This document shows positions 24,145-33,452 of a stretch of 64,000 nucleotides of DNA, in pieces. Origin of the DNA: Clostridiales bacterium. GTDB lineage: Bacteria; Bacillota; Clostridia; Lachnospirales; Lachnospiraceae. Every line of letters begins with the position of its first letter. The first letter of the stretch is position 1. Below the pieces are notes generated by a model. It had not been told where the DNA came from. It did no database searches and saw only the letters and a list, made by a program, of their open reading frames with translations. The stretch covers positions 124,001 through 188,000 of the forward strand of contig JAMPHY010000002.1 of the NCBI GenBank assembly GCA_023663185.1, written 5' to 3'. Made by a program: the position numbers and the translations under genes.

Positions 24145-25809
24145 GTGAGGATACATAGGAGAGACGCAGCCGCAGGTGGCAGAGCGCGTTCAAGGGAATT
24201 TAAGAGTAATATGTCAGCGTATGCGGGCATTATCGCATATATGCTCAGTCTTATAATCAGAATCCCGTTGTCTAAGGTGATTGGAGATGCGGGAGTCGGT
24301 TTATTTTCTCCGGCATTTGAAATTTTTACTTTAATTACGTTATTCTTTTCATATGGAATCTCAAGAACCATGAACGGACTTATTCGTTATCGTATTAAAA
24401 GGGACCAGTTTAAGAGCGCAAGAAAAGTGTTTAGCATGGCGTTAAAACTCTCGCTGCTTATAGGAATTGTTGTAGGCGTGGCGCTTGCGTTCGCCTCATC
24501 TTTTATTGCGGATATAATCGTGCTTGAAACCATGAGCAGATGGGCGATTCTTGCTATGGCTCCGGTCGTGGTGTTATCGGCGCTTGTTAATGTTTTCAGG
24601 GGTTATTTTAACGGCAACGGTTTTAACGGGCTTGTCGCGCAGTCACAATATATTGAGAAGATTCTGATGTTTATTACCGCCATTGCAGGCGGACGCATGT
24701 TTCTTGATTATGGTGGGAAGGTAGCGGCGCTGCACCACAATGATATAACTGCTTATGCTTACGGCGCATTAGGCGTGGTGCTGGGAATGATGATTTCGGA
24801 GCTTATCACCTTGATATATCTTATGGCGGTATATTTGCTTTATTTGGGTACATGGAAAAGACAGCTTAGCGAGGACAGCGGCAGGCGGACGGAAAGCAGC
24901 GGCAATATTGCGAGAATGTTAATAGGAAACAGTATTCCGCTTGCGCTTATCGTGATTCTTTCCAATTTATTTATGATTATAGACCAACGTTTCTTCAACT
25001 ATTGTATGAATCGGAGTGAATCTGAATTAAGTAATGCGCAGCTCTGGGGAGCGTATTACGGTAAATTTGCGGTTTTAATCGGGATTGGAGCTGCCCTTGC
25101 CTGCATGTCCGTGCTGGGTTCAATCAGCAAAATTGTCAACTCATATGAGAGGGAAGAATATCATATTATGCACGAGCGCATAGAGAACGCGGTTAAAAAG
25201 CTGTGTATTGCCGCGGCGCCGGTGGCAATTTATCTGGCAGTTTTGGCAGATGCGTTTGTGGGCGGTCTGTATCAGGGGGAAAATGGACAGATAATCAGCT
25301 TGTTAAGGCAGGGCGCCGTTATCATTATTTTCTATGGTATAGCGTATCTGTTCGGACAGGTAATGTTAAAAACGCATATGATGAAAGAGTTTTTGATTTC
25401 ACTTGTGGCGGCGGTTGCTATCCATATCGCGGCGGTTTTCCTGCTTGTAAGGCAGGGGCTTATGGGCGTGGAAGGCGTAGTTTATTCGGTAATCGTTTTT
25501 ACAGGGGTATTGGCGGTTTCGTGCTTTATCCTTACCTGCAGAAAGCTAAACTACAGGCAGGAATGGTTGTATTCGGTGGCGTTTCCCATAGTGTCGGCGG
25601 GCATATCGGGGTTAGTGGTAATGCTTATCAGCAGGCTGCTTATATCTACGGCGGGCGAGATTGTGACGATAATTGTCAGCAGCCTTGTCGGGCTGGTGCT
25701 GTATATTCTGCTGCTCATAGTACTGCGCGTACTTAATGAAGCGGAGCTTAACAGATTGCCGCTTGGCGCAGTCTGGATTGCAATTGGAAGAATGATAGGC
25801 GTATTATAA
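24145..25809 (+). CDS. Polysaccharide/lipid flippase of the MATE-like MOP superfamily (SpoVB/MurJ-like)
   Basis: 554-residue integral membrane protein with about 14 helices, of the polysaccharide biosynthesis/SpoVB family. Helix-rich blocks start at SAYAGIIAYMLSLIIRIPLS; the GxGVGLFSPAFEIFTL and ISRTMNGLI segments fit the family N-terminus. It probably moves a lipid-linked precursor across the membrane; a sporulation role like SpoVB is possible because the cluster upstream is sporulation-related. The GTG start at 24145 has AAAGGGG about 12 nt upstream; ATG 24208 is an alternative closer to the first helix. Confidence 0.83.
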   Translation: MRIHRRDAAAGGRARSREFKSNMSAYAGIIAYMLSLIIRIPLSKVIGDAGVGLFSPAFEIFTLITLFFSYGISRTMNGLIRYRIKRDQFKSARKVFSMALKLSLLIGIVVGVALAFASSFIADIIVLETMSRWAILAMAPVVVLSALVNVFRGYFNGNGFNGLVAQSQYIEKILMFITAIAGGRMFLDYGGKVAALHHNDITAYAYGALGVVLGMMISELITLIYLMAVYLLYLGTWKRQLSEDSGRRTESSGNIARMLIGNSIPLALIVILSNLFMIIDQRFFNYCMNRSESELSNAQLWGAYYGKFAVLIGIGAALACMSVLGSISKIVNSYEREEYHIMHERIENAVKKLCIAAAPVAIYLAVLADAFVGGLYQGENGQIISLLRQGAVIIIFYGIAYLFGQVMLKTHMMKEFLISLVAAVAIHIAAVFLLVRQGLMGVEGVVYSVIVFTGVLAVSCFILTCRKLNYRQEWLYSVAFPIVSAGISGLVVMLISRLLISTAGEIVTIIVSSLVGLVLYILLLIVLRVLNEAELNRLPLGAVWIAIGRMIGVL

Positions 25810-25884
25810 AAAATATTGAATAAAAATAAATTTTTTTACTGATACTGATTACATAGAAATTTTTGGAAAGGCGGCTTACCGAAA

Positions 25885-26574
25885 ATGAAACATGTAAAAC
25901 GTATCAGTCTTTTTTTTATTATGGCAAGCGTAATGTTTGGCGCAGGGAGCTATGCGACTTATAAAGTTGAACATTTTTTTTACCCTAAAAGGTATGAGAA
26001 TGAGCAGCAAAATGAAAATACGATGCCGACAATGCCGGAAAACAATCTGGAAGGAGCGGGGATTGCCGCGGCGGAAAGTGATACGAAAGAGCAGGAAGAG
26101 CGGGTTATTGAGGCGGCGGTCGAGAATATTCCCGTTATTACCTCGGATACCGTTTATCTGGTGGAGGAAGTTAATATGGCGGACGGCACGATAATTGAGA
26201 AAGAAGAAGAGATGCCTATGAAATATATAGGGCTTGACAGGGATATGCTTATCGACGAACTTAAATTGTATGAGCAAAATCCGCCGCTTACGGATTTAAA
26301 GCAAGGCTTTGAGTCGGTTGAACTTTCGGCTTTTTCTAAAGACCGTGTGGTAGTGTGTAAGTATTATAGGCGGGAAAAGGAAAACAAGGGTTATTATCTG
26401 ATGGTTGCCGACCATTATGTAGTTGTGTACGAAGAGGATAAGGAGACGGTTCATATGAATACGGAAATTCTCTTAGAGAGCTTGAGCGACGAGCTGCAAA
26501 AAGAGATAATGGCGGGTAAATATATGGAAGATGAGCAGGCTCTTTATAATTTCCTTGAGTCTTATTCGAGTTAG
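25885..26574 (+). CDS. Secreted or anchored protein with BofC-like C-terminal domain
   Basis: 229 residues: a signal anchor (about residues 7-25), a variable E/N-rich linker, then a C-terminal domain. In it YLMVADHYVVVYEED and NTEILLESLSDELQKEIMAG with the closing ALYNFLESYSS match the BofC C-terminal domain, which in Bacillus regulates SpoIVB/SigK signalling in the forespore. It follows the sporulation-linked genes, which supports but does not prove the idea. RBS AAAGGCGG lies before ATG 25885. Confidence 0.6.
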   Translation: MKHVKRISLFFIMASVMFGAGSYATYKVEHFFYPKRYENEQQNENTMPTMPENNLEGAGIAAAESDTKEQEERVIEAAVENIPVITSDTVYLVEEVNMADGTIIEKEEEMPMKYIGLDRDMLIDELKLYEQNPPLTDLKQGFESVELSAFSKDRVVVCKYYRREKENKGYYLMVADHYVVVYEEDKETVHMNTEILLESLSDELQKEIMAGKYMEDEQALYNFLESYSS

Positions 26575-26589
26575 TGTTATTATTAAACC

Positions 26590-27891
26590 ATGAAAAATTT
26601 GAAAAAGAAAATTGCGGTAATAGGCGGCGGAGCTGCCGGAATGATGGCGGCTATTCAGGCGTCAGGCGATGATACGCTGGTAGAAATATATGAAAGAAAC
26701 GACCGTGTAGGTAAAAAGCTTCTTGCTACGGGCAATGGAAAGTGCAACTTTTCCAATACCGATATGAGCAAGGAAGCTTACTATGGTAGCGCGGTTTCTT
26801 TCTATGATAAATTATACTCTGAATTTGGCGTGGCACAGACGGTTGACTTCTTTAGTCAATTAGGAATGCTGATAAAAGACAGGAACGGCTATCTATATCC
26901 GGCATCTGAACAGGCTTCAACCGTGCTTAATGTGCTGCGGATTGAATTAGAGCGTAGAAATGTGCGTATCCATACGGAGAGCAAAGTTGAAAGAATAGAA
27001 AAGGATAATAAAGGCGGAAGCTTCCGTATCATAACCGCGGGTAATAAATCTGCTGAAGGAAATGACTTGAGTAAAGGCGCTGGAAAGTGCCTTAATAAGA
27101 ATGCTGATAAAGGCGCATATTATGACGCGGTAATTCTAGCCTGCGGCGGTAAAGCCGCGGCGTCTACGGGTTCTGACGGACTCGGCATAAAGATAGCCGA
27201 ATCTTTGGGGCATCATGCTACGCCGATAGTTCCGGCGTTAGTGCAGTTAAGATGTAGGGAAGATTTTTTTAAGAGCATAGCGGGCGTGCGCACACAGGCA
27301 AGACTGACGCTTAATATAGATGGCGCTTCTGTATGCAGTATTCAAGGAGAGCTGCAGCTTACGGACTACGGCATTTCGGGGATACCTGTGTTATGTTTTA
27401 GCAGGGAAGCGGCTTATGCGCTGCTACATAATAAGAAAGTAACGGTGGACATAGATTTTCTGCCGCAGTTTGATGATGGATATGAAAGTTTCTTTAATGA
27501 GCGCTGGATAAGACGCTCGGATTTAGAGTTAGAGCAGTTTTTGACAGGCATAGCGAATAAGAAGATTAATCAGCTTATGATAAAGCTGGCAGGTTGTAAA
27601 CCGAATGAAATAGCAGAATCGGTATCTAAAGAAAAGCGCGCTGTATTGGAAAGGCTGTATAGAAAACTCACGGTTTCTATATCTGCGACGAACGGCTTTG
27701 AACATGCGCAGGTGAGCGCGGGCGGCATTCCGGCTAATGAGCTTACATACGAATTGGAATCAAAGCTTGTGTCCGGTCTTTATTTTGCGGGGGAAATTAT
27801 AGATATCGACGGTATCTGCGGGGGGTATAATCTGCAATGGGCGTGGACGAGTGGGGCGATAGCGGGTAGGGCGGTGCGCAAAACGGTGTAG
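26590..27891 (+). CDS. HI0933-like (BaiN-type) NAD(P)/FAD-dependent oxidoreductase
   Basis: 433-residue flavoprotein. The FAD Rossmann motif is VIGGGAAGMMAAIQA (about 11-25), followed by RVGKKLLATGNGKCNFSNTD, the strong family signature (GRKxxxTGNGRCN). The C-terminal VSAGGIPANEL with CGGYNLQWAWTSG closes the fold. Family members include BaiN, a bile-acid 7-dehydroxylation reductase, but the substrate here is unknown. ATG 26590 has a weak RBS. Palindromic element B begins 6 nt after the stop. Confidence 0.88.
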   Translation: MKNLKKKIAVIGGGAAGMMAAIQASGDDTLVEIYERNDRVGKKLLATGNGKCNFSNTDMSKEAYYGSAVSFYDKLYSEFGVAQTVDFFSQLGMLIKDRNGYLYPASEQASTVLNVLRIELERRNVRIHTESKVERIEKDNKGGSFRIITAGNKSAEGNDLSKGAGKCLNKNADKGAYYDAVILACGGKAAASTGSDGLGIKIAESLGHHATPIVPALVQLRCREDFFKSIAGVRTQARLTLNIDGASVCSIQGELQLTDYGISGIPVLCFSREAAYALLHNKKVTVDIDFLPQFDDGYESFFNERWIRRSDLELEQFLTGIANKKINQLMIKLAGCKPNEIAESVSKEKRAVLERLYRKLTVSISATNGFEHAQVSAGGIPANELTYELESKLVSGLYFAGEIIDIDGICGGYNLQWAWTSGAIAGRAVRKTV

Positions 27892-27897
27892 GTAAAT

Positions 27898-28047
27898 GCG
27901 ACATGAACTCATATGCTTCCATTTGAGGCACGCTCTCGCTCCGTGAAAGACGTAGCGGTACTAAGTTCAAAAGCCGCTTTGCGTCTTTTTCACTAAGGAC
28001 CGACGTCTTTCAAGGACCTCAAATGGAAGCATATGAGTCCATGTCGC
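27898..28047. repeat. Large palindromic element, copy B
   Basis: Outer arms 27898-27928 and 28017-28047 match inverted at 30 of 31 positions. The interior is the reverse complement of the blocks in copies A and C (GGAGCGAGAGCGT reads on the minus strand). Starts 6 nt after the stop of the gene at 26590. Confidence 0.92.
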
Positions 28048-28092
28048 TAGGTAACTGTGAGTAATAATGATAATTTAACTCCATTTTCGGAA

Positions 28093-28121
28093 TTGTGTAC
28101 ATACTAAAAATGAACTATAAT
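28093..28121 (+). promoter_or_regulatory. Putative sigma-A promoter of the small HD gene
   Basis: TTGTGT (28093-28098), 17 nt, TATAAT (28116-28121), 35 nt before the start at 28157. Confidence 0.55.
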
Positions 28122-28156
28122 TGCATTTATAAATCGGGATTTGGGGAGGTAGAGAG

Positions 28157-28591
28157 ATGGTTTATACACCAATGACAATTAAGGCTATGAAATATGCCTA
28201 TGAAGCACATTTGGGACAGGTGGATTATAATAATGTTCCATATATTTTTCACCCATATCATTTAGCAGAGCAGATGGAAGAAGAAAAATCTTGCACAGTT
28301 GCGCTGTTGCATGATGTCATTGAAGATACGAACACCACATTAGATGATTTAAAATTGGAATTTCCTGATGATATTGTTGAGGCAGTGGCACTTTTAACAC
28401 ACGACGAGGCAGTTGATTATTTTGATTATATAAAAAGTCTTAAAAATAACCCTATTGCACGAATAGTTAAATTAGCGGATTTAAAGCACAATTCTGATGA
28501 AAATAGAGCTGTAGGGAGTAGCTTGTCAGAAGATGAGCAAATTTATTGGAAAGAAAAATATGCAAAAGCGAAGATGATTTTGCTTAACTAA
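28157..28591 (+). CDS. Small HD-domain phosphohydrolase (MESH1/SpoT hydrolase-like)
   Basis: 144-residue single-domain HD protein. Metal and catalytic motifs follow the SpoT/MESH1 pattern: YIFHPYHLAEQM (His), LLHDVIEDTNTT (HD-x-x-ED) and VKLADLKHNSDEN. It could hydrolyse (p)ppGpp or a related nucleotide; no synthetase domain is attached. RBS GGGGAGG precedes ATG 28157. It has its own promoter after element B and looks like an independent unit, AT-rich. Confidence 0.82.
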   Translation: MVYTPMTIKAMKYAYEAHLGQVDYNNVPYIFHPYHLAEQMEEEKSCTVALLHDVIEDTNTTLDDLKLEFPDDIVEAVALLTHDEAVDYFDYIKSLKNNPIARIVKLADLKHNSDENRAVGSSLSEDEQIYWKEKYAKAKMILLN

Positions 28592-28724
28592 CTTCCAGTT
28601 TGTCGAGTTGTATGGAACATCAAAAAATGTATAAACATATTTATAGAAATTTGAGGAAACAGTAGTGGTAACACTTTTCTTAAAAAGGTATTAATTTAAT
28701 AAGATAAGGTATAAAGATTGAAAT

Positions 28725-30332
28725 ATGATAAGAATAACGCAGATTAAAATGCCGCTTTCACATACGCAGGAAGACATTCTGCGTAAGGCGGCGGTGATAT
28801 TACATATAAAAAAAGAGAATATACTTTCTTTTCATATAATCAAGAAGTCGATTGACGCCCGAAAAAAGCCGGAGATATCAATTATTTATACGCTTGATGT
28901 GGAGATAGAGGGCGAAGAGAAAATACTTCGGTGCATAAAGAGTAAGCAGGTACAAAAGGCGGAAGATGTAGTTTACACTTTTCCGCAATCAAGTGGAGCC
29001 AAGCTTAAAAAAAGACCTGTGATAATAGGAACGGGACCTGCGGGGCTTTTCTGCGGATATTATCTGGCGCGGCACGGATATCAGCCGATTTTGTTTGAAC
29101 GTGGGAAGAGCGTGGAAGAAAGAATTAAGGACGTAGAGGATTTCTGGCGCGGCGGCGTGCTTAATCCAGAGTCTAATATACAGTTTGGGGAAGGCGGAGC
29201 AGGAACGTTTTCCGATGGCAAGCTTAACACTCTTGTTAAAGATAAAAACGGCAGAAATAAAGAAGTCCTGCGGCTGTTTGTCGAAGCGGGAGCGCCGGAA
29301 GAGATTATGTATGAAGCTAAAGCGCATATTGGTACGGACATTCTGGTGCGCGTAGTTAAGAACCTGCGCGAAAAGATAATAAACATGGGCGCGGACGTGC
29401 GTTTTGAAAGCAAAATAACGGATATAGAAATAGAGAATGGCAGAGTAAAAGCGGTAATTGTAAACAACAATGAGCAGCTTGAGACAGATATTGTCGTGCT
29501 TGCCATCGGACACAGCGCAAGAGATACTTTTAAAATGCTGTATGGACATAACGTTCCAATGTCGCCTAAGGCGTTCGCCGTAGGCTATAGGGTAGAGCAC
29601 CCGCGCGAAATGATAGACCTTGCGCAGTACGGAATGACGGACAATAGATTATTGCCAACCGCAGATTATAAGCTGACCGCTAAGACTTCGAGCGGCAGGG
29701 GCGTGTATTCCTTCTGTATGTGTCCGGGCGGATATGTGGTGAATGCGTCTTCGGAAGAAGGAAGACTTGCGATAAATGGCATGAGTTATAGCGGAAGAAA
29801 TGCGGATAACAGCAACAGCGCGATTATAGTATCCGTTACGCCCGATGATTTTGAGGGTAAAGGTGCGTTGGCAGGAGTAGAGTTTCAACGCAGACTGGAA
29901 GAAAAGGCATATAAACTGGCAAACGGCAAGGTTCCGGTGGAGACCTACGGCGATTTTAAGCAGGCTATAAGCGGAGAAAAGAAGCAGCCGTCTATTATTC
30001 TTAAAGAGTATCCGGACTTTGCACCGTCTATTAAGGGCGGATATGCTTTTGCGCCTGTGCATGAAATCCTTCCCAAGCCGCTTAATGAAGCGTTCATGGA
30101 AGGCATAGAGCAGTTTGGAAATATTATAGCGGGGTTTGCGGACAGCGCCGTATATGTATCGGGTATAGAAAGCAGGACTTCTTCGCCTGTCAGAATACAC
30201 CGCGACGATAGCGGGCAGTCGGACATAAAGGGGCTGTATCCTTGCGGCGAGGGCGCAGGATATGCAGGCGGAATTACTTCTGCGGCGATGGACGGCATGC
30301 TTATTGCGGAGAAGATTGTGCAAAGTATATAA
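28725..30332 (+). CDS. FAD-dependent dehydrogenase of the COG2509 type
   Basis: 535 residues. An N-terminal domain of about 85 residues (DUF-like, with KKENILSFHIIKKSIDARKK) precedes the FAD motif RPVIIGTGPAGLFCGYYLAR (about residues 98-117) and the family block ESNIQFGEGGAGTFSDGKLN. The end ALMPCGEG-like segment reads YPCGEGAGYAGGITSAAMDG. The reaction is unknown. RBS is weak before ATG 28725; proB follows 45 nt later, so this gene may head the pro operon, though it could also end its own unit. Confidence 0.85.
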   Translation: MIRITQIKMPLSHTQEDILRKAAVILHIKKENILSFHIIKKSIDARKKPEISIIYTLDVEIEGEEKILRCIKSKQVQKAEDVVYTFPQSSGAKLKKRPVIIGTGPAGLFCGYYLARHGYQPILFERGKSVEERIKDVEDFWRGGVLNPESNIQFGEGGAGTFSDGKLNTLVKDKNGRNKEVLRLFVEAGAPEEIMYEAKAHIGTDILVRVVKNLREKIINMGADVRFESKITDIEIENGRVKAVIVNNNEQLETDIVVLAIGHSARDTFKMLYGHNVPMSPKAFAVGYRVEHPREMIDLAQYGMTDNRLLPTADYKLTAKTSSGRGVYSFCMCPGGYVVNASSEEGRLAINGMSYSGRNADNSNSAIIVSVTPDDFEGKGALAGVEFQRRLEEKAYKLANGKVPVETYGDFKQAISGEKKQPSIILKEYPDFAPSIKGGYAFAPVHEILPKPLNEAFMEGIEQFGNIIAGFADSAVYVSGIESRTSSPVRIHRDDSGQSDIKGLYPCGEGAGYAGGITSAAMDGMLIAEKIVQSI

Positions 30333-30377
30333 TTCATCGCAGGTACTATGATGATATATTTAGAAAGGATAAACATT

Positions 30378-31238
30378 ATGTCAAATTTTAGGGAACTACT
30401 CAAGGATAAAAAGCGGATTGTCATTAAAATCGGTTCTTCTTCTTTACAACATCAGGAGACAGGGGATTTGGATTATACCAAGCTGGATATGCTTGTGAGG
30501 GAATTGTGCGATTTAAGAAACAGGGGAAAAGACGTAGTGCTGGTAACGTCGGGCGCGATTGCGGTCGGCAAGAAGGCGATATATTCAGAAGATGCGAAAA
30601 ACGATAATCCAATCGCAGTTAAACAGGCGTATGCCGCCATAGGTCAGGCAAGGTTGATGATGGTATATCAGAAGATATTTGCAGAATATAATCAGGTGGC
30701 GGCGCAGATATTGATGACTAAGAATACGATTGTCGATAATCTGAATCGTTTCAATGCGCAGAACACCTTCGCGGAATTATTTAAGCTTGGGGCGATACCT
30801 ATTGTAAATGAAAATGATACCGTAGCCACTTATGAAATCGAAATCGGAGATAACGACACCTTATCCGCCATAGTAGCGTCTTTGGTAAAAGCAGATATGT
30901 TGATTTTGTTGTCCGATATCGACGGACTCTACACCGACGACCCGCATAAGAATCCTGAGGCGAAATATATAGAAGTCGTGGAAGAAATCACGGATAACCT
31001 TATGGAAATGGGAAAAGCTTCCACCGGAAGCGATTCAGGAACGGGCGGTATGAATACCAAACTTCAGGCGGCGCAGATAGCAAGCAGCATGGGGGTAGAT
31101 ATGGTTATCGCTAACAGCAGCGACGTAAAGAATATACATCGCATTCTGGACGGAAAGAATATCGGGACATTGTTTGTGGCAAAGACGGACAGTAATTTTG
31201 ATTTGCCGCTGTATGTCCAGCAAATGCACAGGAGTTAG
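30378..31238 (+). CDS. proB: Glutamate 5-kinase
   Basis: First step of proline synthesis: ATP phosphorylation of L-glutamate to gamma-glutamyl phosphate. The amino acid kinase fold shows RIVIKIGSSSLQH at the start, VTSGAIAVGKKA and TDNPHxNPxA-like YTDDPHKNPEAK (about residue 195), plus GTGGMNTKLQAAQIA. About 286 residues, so it lacks the C-terminal PUA domain of long ProB proteins. ATG 30378 has AAAGGA 8 nt upstream; the earlier ATG at 30348 has no support. Part of proB-(5-FCL)-proA. Confidence 0.94.
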   Translation: MSNFRELLKDKKRIVIKIGSSSLQHQETGDLDYTKLDMLVRELCDLRNRGKDVVLVTSGAIAVGKKAIYSEDAKNDNPIAVKQAYAAIGQARLMMVYQKIFAEYNQVAAQILMTKNTIVDNLNRFNAQNTFAELFKLGAIPIVNENDTVATYEIEIGDNDTLSAIVASLVKADMLILLSDIDGLYTDDPHKNPEAKYIEVVEEITDNLMEMGKASTGSDSGTGGMNTKLQAAQIASSMGVDMVIANSSDVKNIHRILDGKNIGTLFVAKTDSNFDLPLYVQQMHRS

Positions 31239-31243
31239 CAAAA

Positions 31244-32059
31244 ATGGCAGATAAAAAAATAAATTTAAGCGTGCAGGAAATGACGGCAAGAATCAACGAA
31301 TTGTATCATAAGTCGCAGAGCGAAGGTCTTAACGATGAAGAAAAGAAAGAGCAGGCGGAGCTTAGACGTGCATATGTGGCTAATGTGAAGGCGAATCTTA
31401 AGGCTCAGCTTGACAATATTTCCGTAGTCGAAAAGGACGGCACCATTACCAGACCGGCGGACAGGGAAAAGAAGCATATAAGAAAAAAATGTCTGTTACT
31501 TCGCGATGAAATACCGCCTAAACTCAGGGAAGAAAAAAGCGATAAAATTATAGGCGCGTTGTGTGGACTTGAGCAGTATAAAAAAGCTGATATAATATTG
31601 ACATATGTGAATTATCAAAGCGAAGTTATTACGACTAAGTTTATAGAACGCGCATTAGCGGATAAAAAGCTGGTTTTTGCCCCGCGGGTATCAGGCAATG
31701 AGATGGAGTTTTATAAGATAGACGGCATAGATAGTCTTACAGAAGGCTATAAGGGAATAAAAGAGCCGATAGGTGCAGAGGCGTTTTTGGATAAAATAAG
31801 AGCTGTCGATTTAGATGGAGAAAACAATTTGCCATTAATGATTATGCCGGGAGCCGCTTTTGATAAAGAAGGACACAGAATCGGCTATGGAAAAGGCTAT
31901 TATGACAAGTATCTTAGTCGGATTGATAAGGCAGGAATAAACGTGTATAAAATCGCACTGTGCTATGAATGTCAACTACTAGATAGTATTGCGCATGAAG
32001 AACATGATGTATGCGTGGATATGGTTGTAACGGAGGAGGATTTATATGAGTATAAGTAA
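31244..32059 (+). CDS. DUF896 domain fused to 5-formyltetrahydrofolate cyclo-ligase
   Basis: Two parts in one 271-residue frame. Residues 1-70 match DUF896 (YnzC/YneJ type): [20 protein letters not shown] then [17 protein letters not shown]. Residues 75-271 match 5-formyl-THF cyclo-ligase (5-FCL, fau/ygfA), which turns 5-formyl-THF into methenyl-THF with [22 protein letters not shown], the loop [20 protein letters not shown] and the C-terminal [10 protein letters not shown]. It sits between proB and proA: 5 nt from the proB stop and overlapping proA by 14 nt. RBS CAGGAG precedes ATG 31244. A fusion, not two genes: no stop or start signal is seen in between. Confidence 0.85.
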   Translation: MADKKINLSVQEMTARINELYHKSQSEGLNDEEKKEQAELRRAYVANVKANLKAQLDNISVVEKDGTITRPADREKKHIRKKCLLLRDEIPPKLREEKSDKIIGALCGLEQYKKADIILTYVNYQSEVITTKFIERALADKKLVFAPRVSGNEMEFYKIDGIDSLTEGYKGIKEPIGAEAFLDKIRAVDLDGENNLPLMIMPGAAFDKEGHRIGYGKGYYDKYLSRIDKAGINVYKIALCYECQLLDSIAHEEHDVCVDMVVTEEDLYEYK

Positions 32060-33302
32060 TTTAGAAGAAATAGGACAAAAGGCATGCGCCGCGAAGTTTA
32101 TCATGCAGACATTATCGACACAGAGGAAAAATCAGGCACTTACGGCAATCGCCGAAGCCCTGCAAACGAGGGCTGACGAAATACTTACCGCGAACGCAGA
32201 AGATGTAAAAAATGCGGAAGAAAACGGTATGCGCTCCGGAATGATAGACCGCCTTAAACTGACTAAAGAGCGCATAGACGCGATGGCGGACGGACTTATG
32301 CAGATAGCCGGACTGCCGGACCCGATAGGAGAAGTGTTAGAACAGTTTGAAAGACCAAACGGGCTGCAGATTATCAAACGCCGTGTGCCGTTAGGGGTAA
32401 TCGGCATTATTTACGAGTCCAGACCTAATGTGACCGCCGATGCTTTTGGACTGTGCTTCAAATCGGGGAACGCTGTGATATTAAAGGGCGGCAGCGATGC
32501 AATTTGCTCTAACATAGCGATATCTACAGTGATAAGGGATACATTGGAAAAAGAAGGCGTCACGCCCGATGCGGTCTGCCTGATAACCGATACCGACAGA
32601 CAGGCGGCAAATGCGCTTATGAAGATGAACCGCTACGTCAACGTGCTGATTCCGCGCGGGGGAGCGGGACTTATACGCGCTGTCGTGGAGAACAGCACGG
32701 TTCCGGTAATTGAGACGGGAACCGGCAACTGTCATGTGTACATTGATGAAGACGCGGATATAGAGAAGGCTATTCCTATAATAATCAACGCCAAAACCCA
32801 GAGGATAGGAGTCTGCAACGCCTGTGAGTCCATTGTTATCCATGAGAAAATATTTGATAAGGCGTTGTCTGTATTGGGAGACGCGCTGCGTAAAAACCAT
32901 GTGGAAATGCGTGCGGACGACAAAATAAGGGCCGTTTTAACAGACTGCGCAGCCGCTACGGAAGAAGATTACGGAACAGAATACCTTGATTATATTGTGT
33001 CCATGAAAACTGTGACGTCGATAGAAGAAGCGATAGAACATATTAACCGATATACGACGGGACATTCTGACGCCATTATTACAGAGAATGAAGAACATGC
33101 GCAGATGTTTCTTGACAATATTGATTCCGCATGCGTGTATGTGAACGCTTCTACCAGATTTACTGATGGTTTTGAATTTGGCTTCGGCGCGGAAATAGGC
33201 ATAAGCACACAGAAGCTTCACGCAAGGGGACCTATGGGCTTAAAGGAGCTTACCTCATATAAATACACGCTTGTAGGCAGCGGTCAAACCAGAATTTTAT
33301 AG
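32046..33302 (+). CDS. proA: Gamma-glutamyl phosphate reductase
   Basis: Second step of proline synthesis; NADPH reduction of gamma-glutamyl phosphate to glutamate-5-semialdehyde. 418 residues, the usual size. The ALDH-like fold shows [20 protein letters not shown] (about 118-137), the catalytic Cys region [15 protein letters not shown] (about 253-267) and the C-terminal [31 protein letters not shown] lies 6 nt before ATG 32046. It ends the pro operon; no convincing terminator follows, only a short ATGCG-CGCAT hairpin without a T run. Confidence 0.95.
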   Translation: MSISNLEEIGQKACAAKFIMQTLSTQRKNQALTAIAEALQTRADEILTANAEDVKNAEENGMRSGMIDRLKLTKERIDAMADGLMQIAGLPDPIGEVLEQFERPNGLQIIKRRVPLGVIGIIYESRPNVTADAFGLCFKSGNAVILKGGSDAICSNIAISTVIRDTLEKEGVTPDAVCLITDTDRQAANALMKMNRYVNVLIPRGGAGLIRAVVENSTVPVIETGTGNCHVYIDEDADIEKAIPIIINAKTQRIGVCNACESIVIHEKIFDKALSVLGDALRKNHVEMRADDKIRAVLTDCAAATEEDYGTEYLDYIVSMKTVTSIEEAIEHINRYTTGHSDAIITENEEHAQMFLDNIDSACVYVNASTRFTDGFEFGFGAEIGISTQKLHARGPMGLKELTSYKYTLVGSGQTRIL

Positions 33303-33377
33303 TAAAATGCGCAAAACGCATAAAAAATGGTATAAAAAGCAACAAATGAGTATAAAAAAGCACAAAAAAATATTTTA

Positions 33378-33406
33378 TTTACTAAATTTTTATGATATTA
33401 TATATA
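33378..33406 (+). promoter_or_regulatory. Possible sigma-A promoter of the first chemoreceptor gene
   Basis: TTTACT (33378-33383), 17 nt, TATATA (33401-33406), about 46 nt before the GTG start. The hexamers are weak and a motility sigma factor could be used instead. Confidence 0.4.
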
Positions 33407-33452
33407 GTGTTACAACAATAGACAAAATAAAACATGCAGGAGGTAAATACTA

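Noticed and set aside
25203..25736. 177-codon plus-strand frame inside the flippase gene
   Set aside because: Gly/Arg/Cys-rich shifted frame of the flippase gene; no start signal.
33302..33330. ATGCG-CAAAA-CGCAT hairpin after proA
   Set aside because: Only a 5-bp stem followed by A, not T; too weak to call a terminator.
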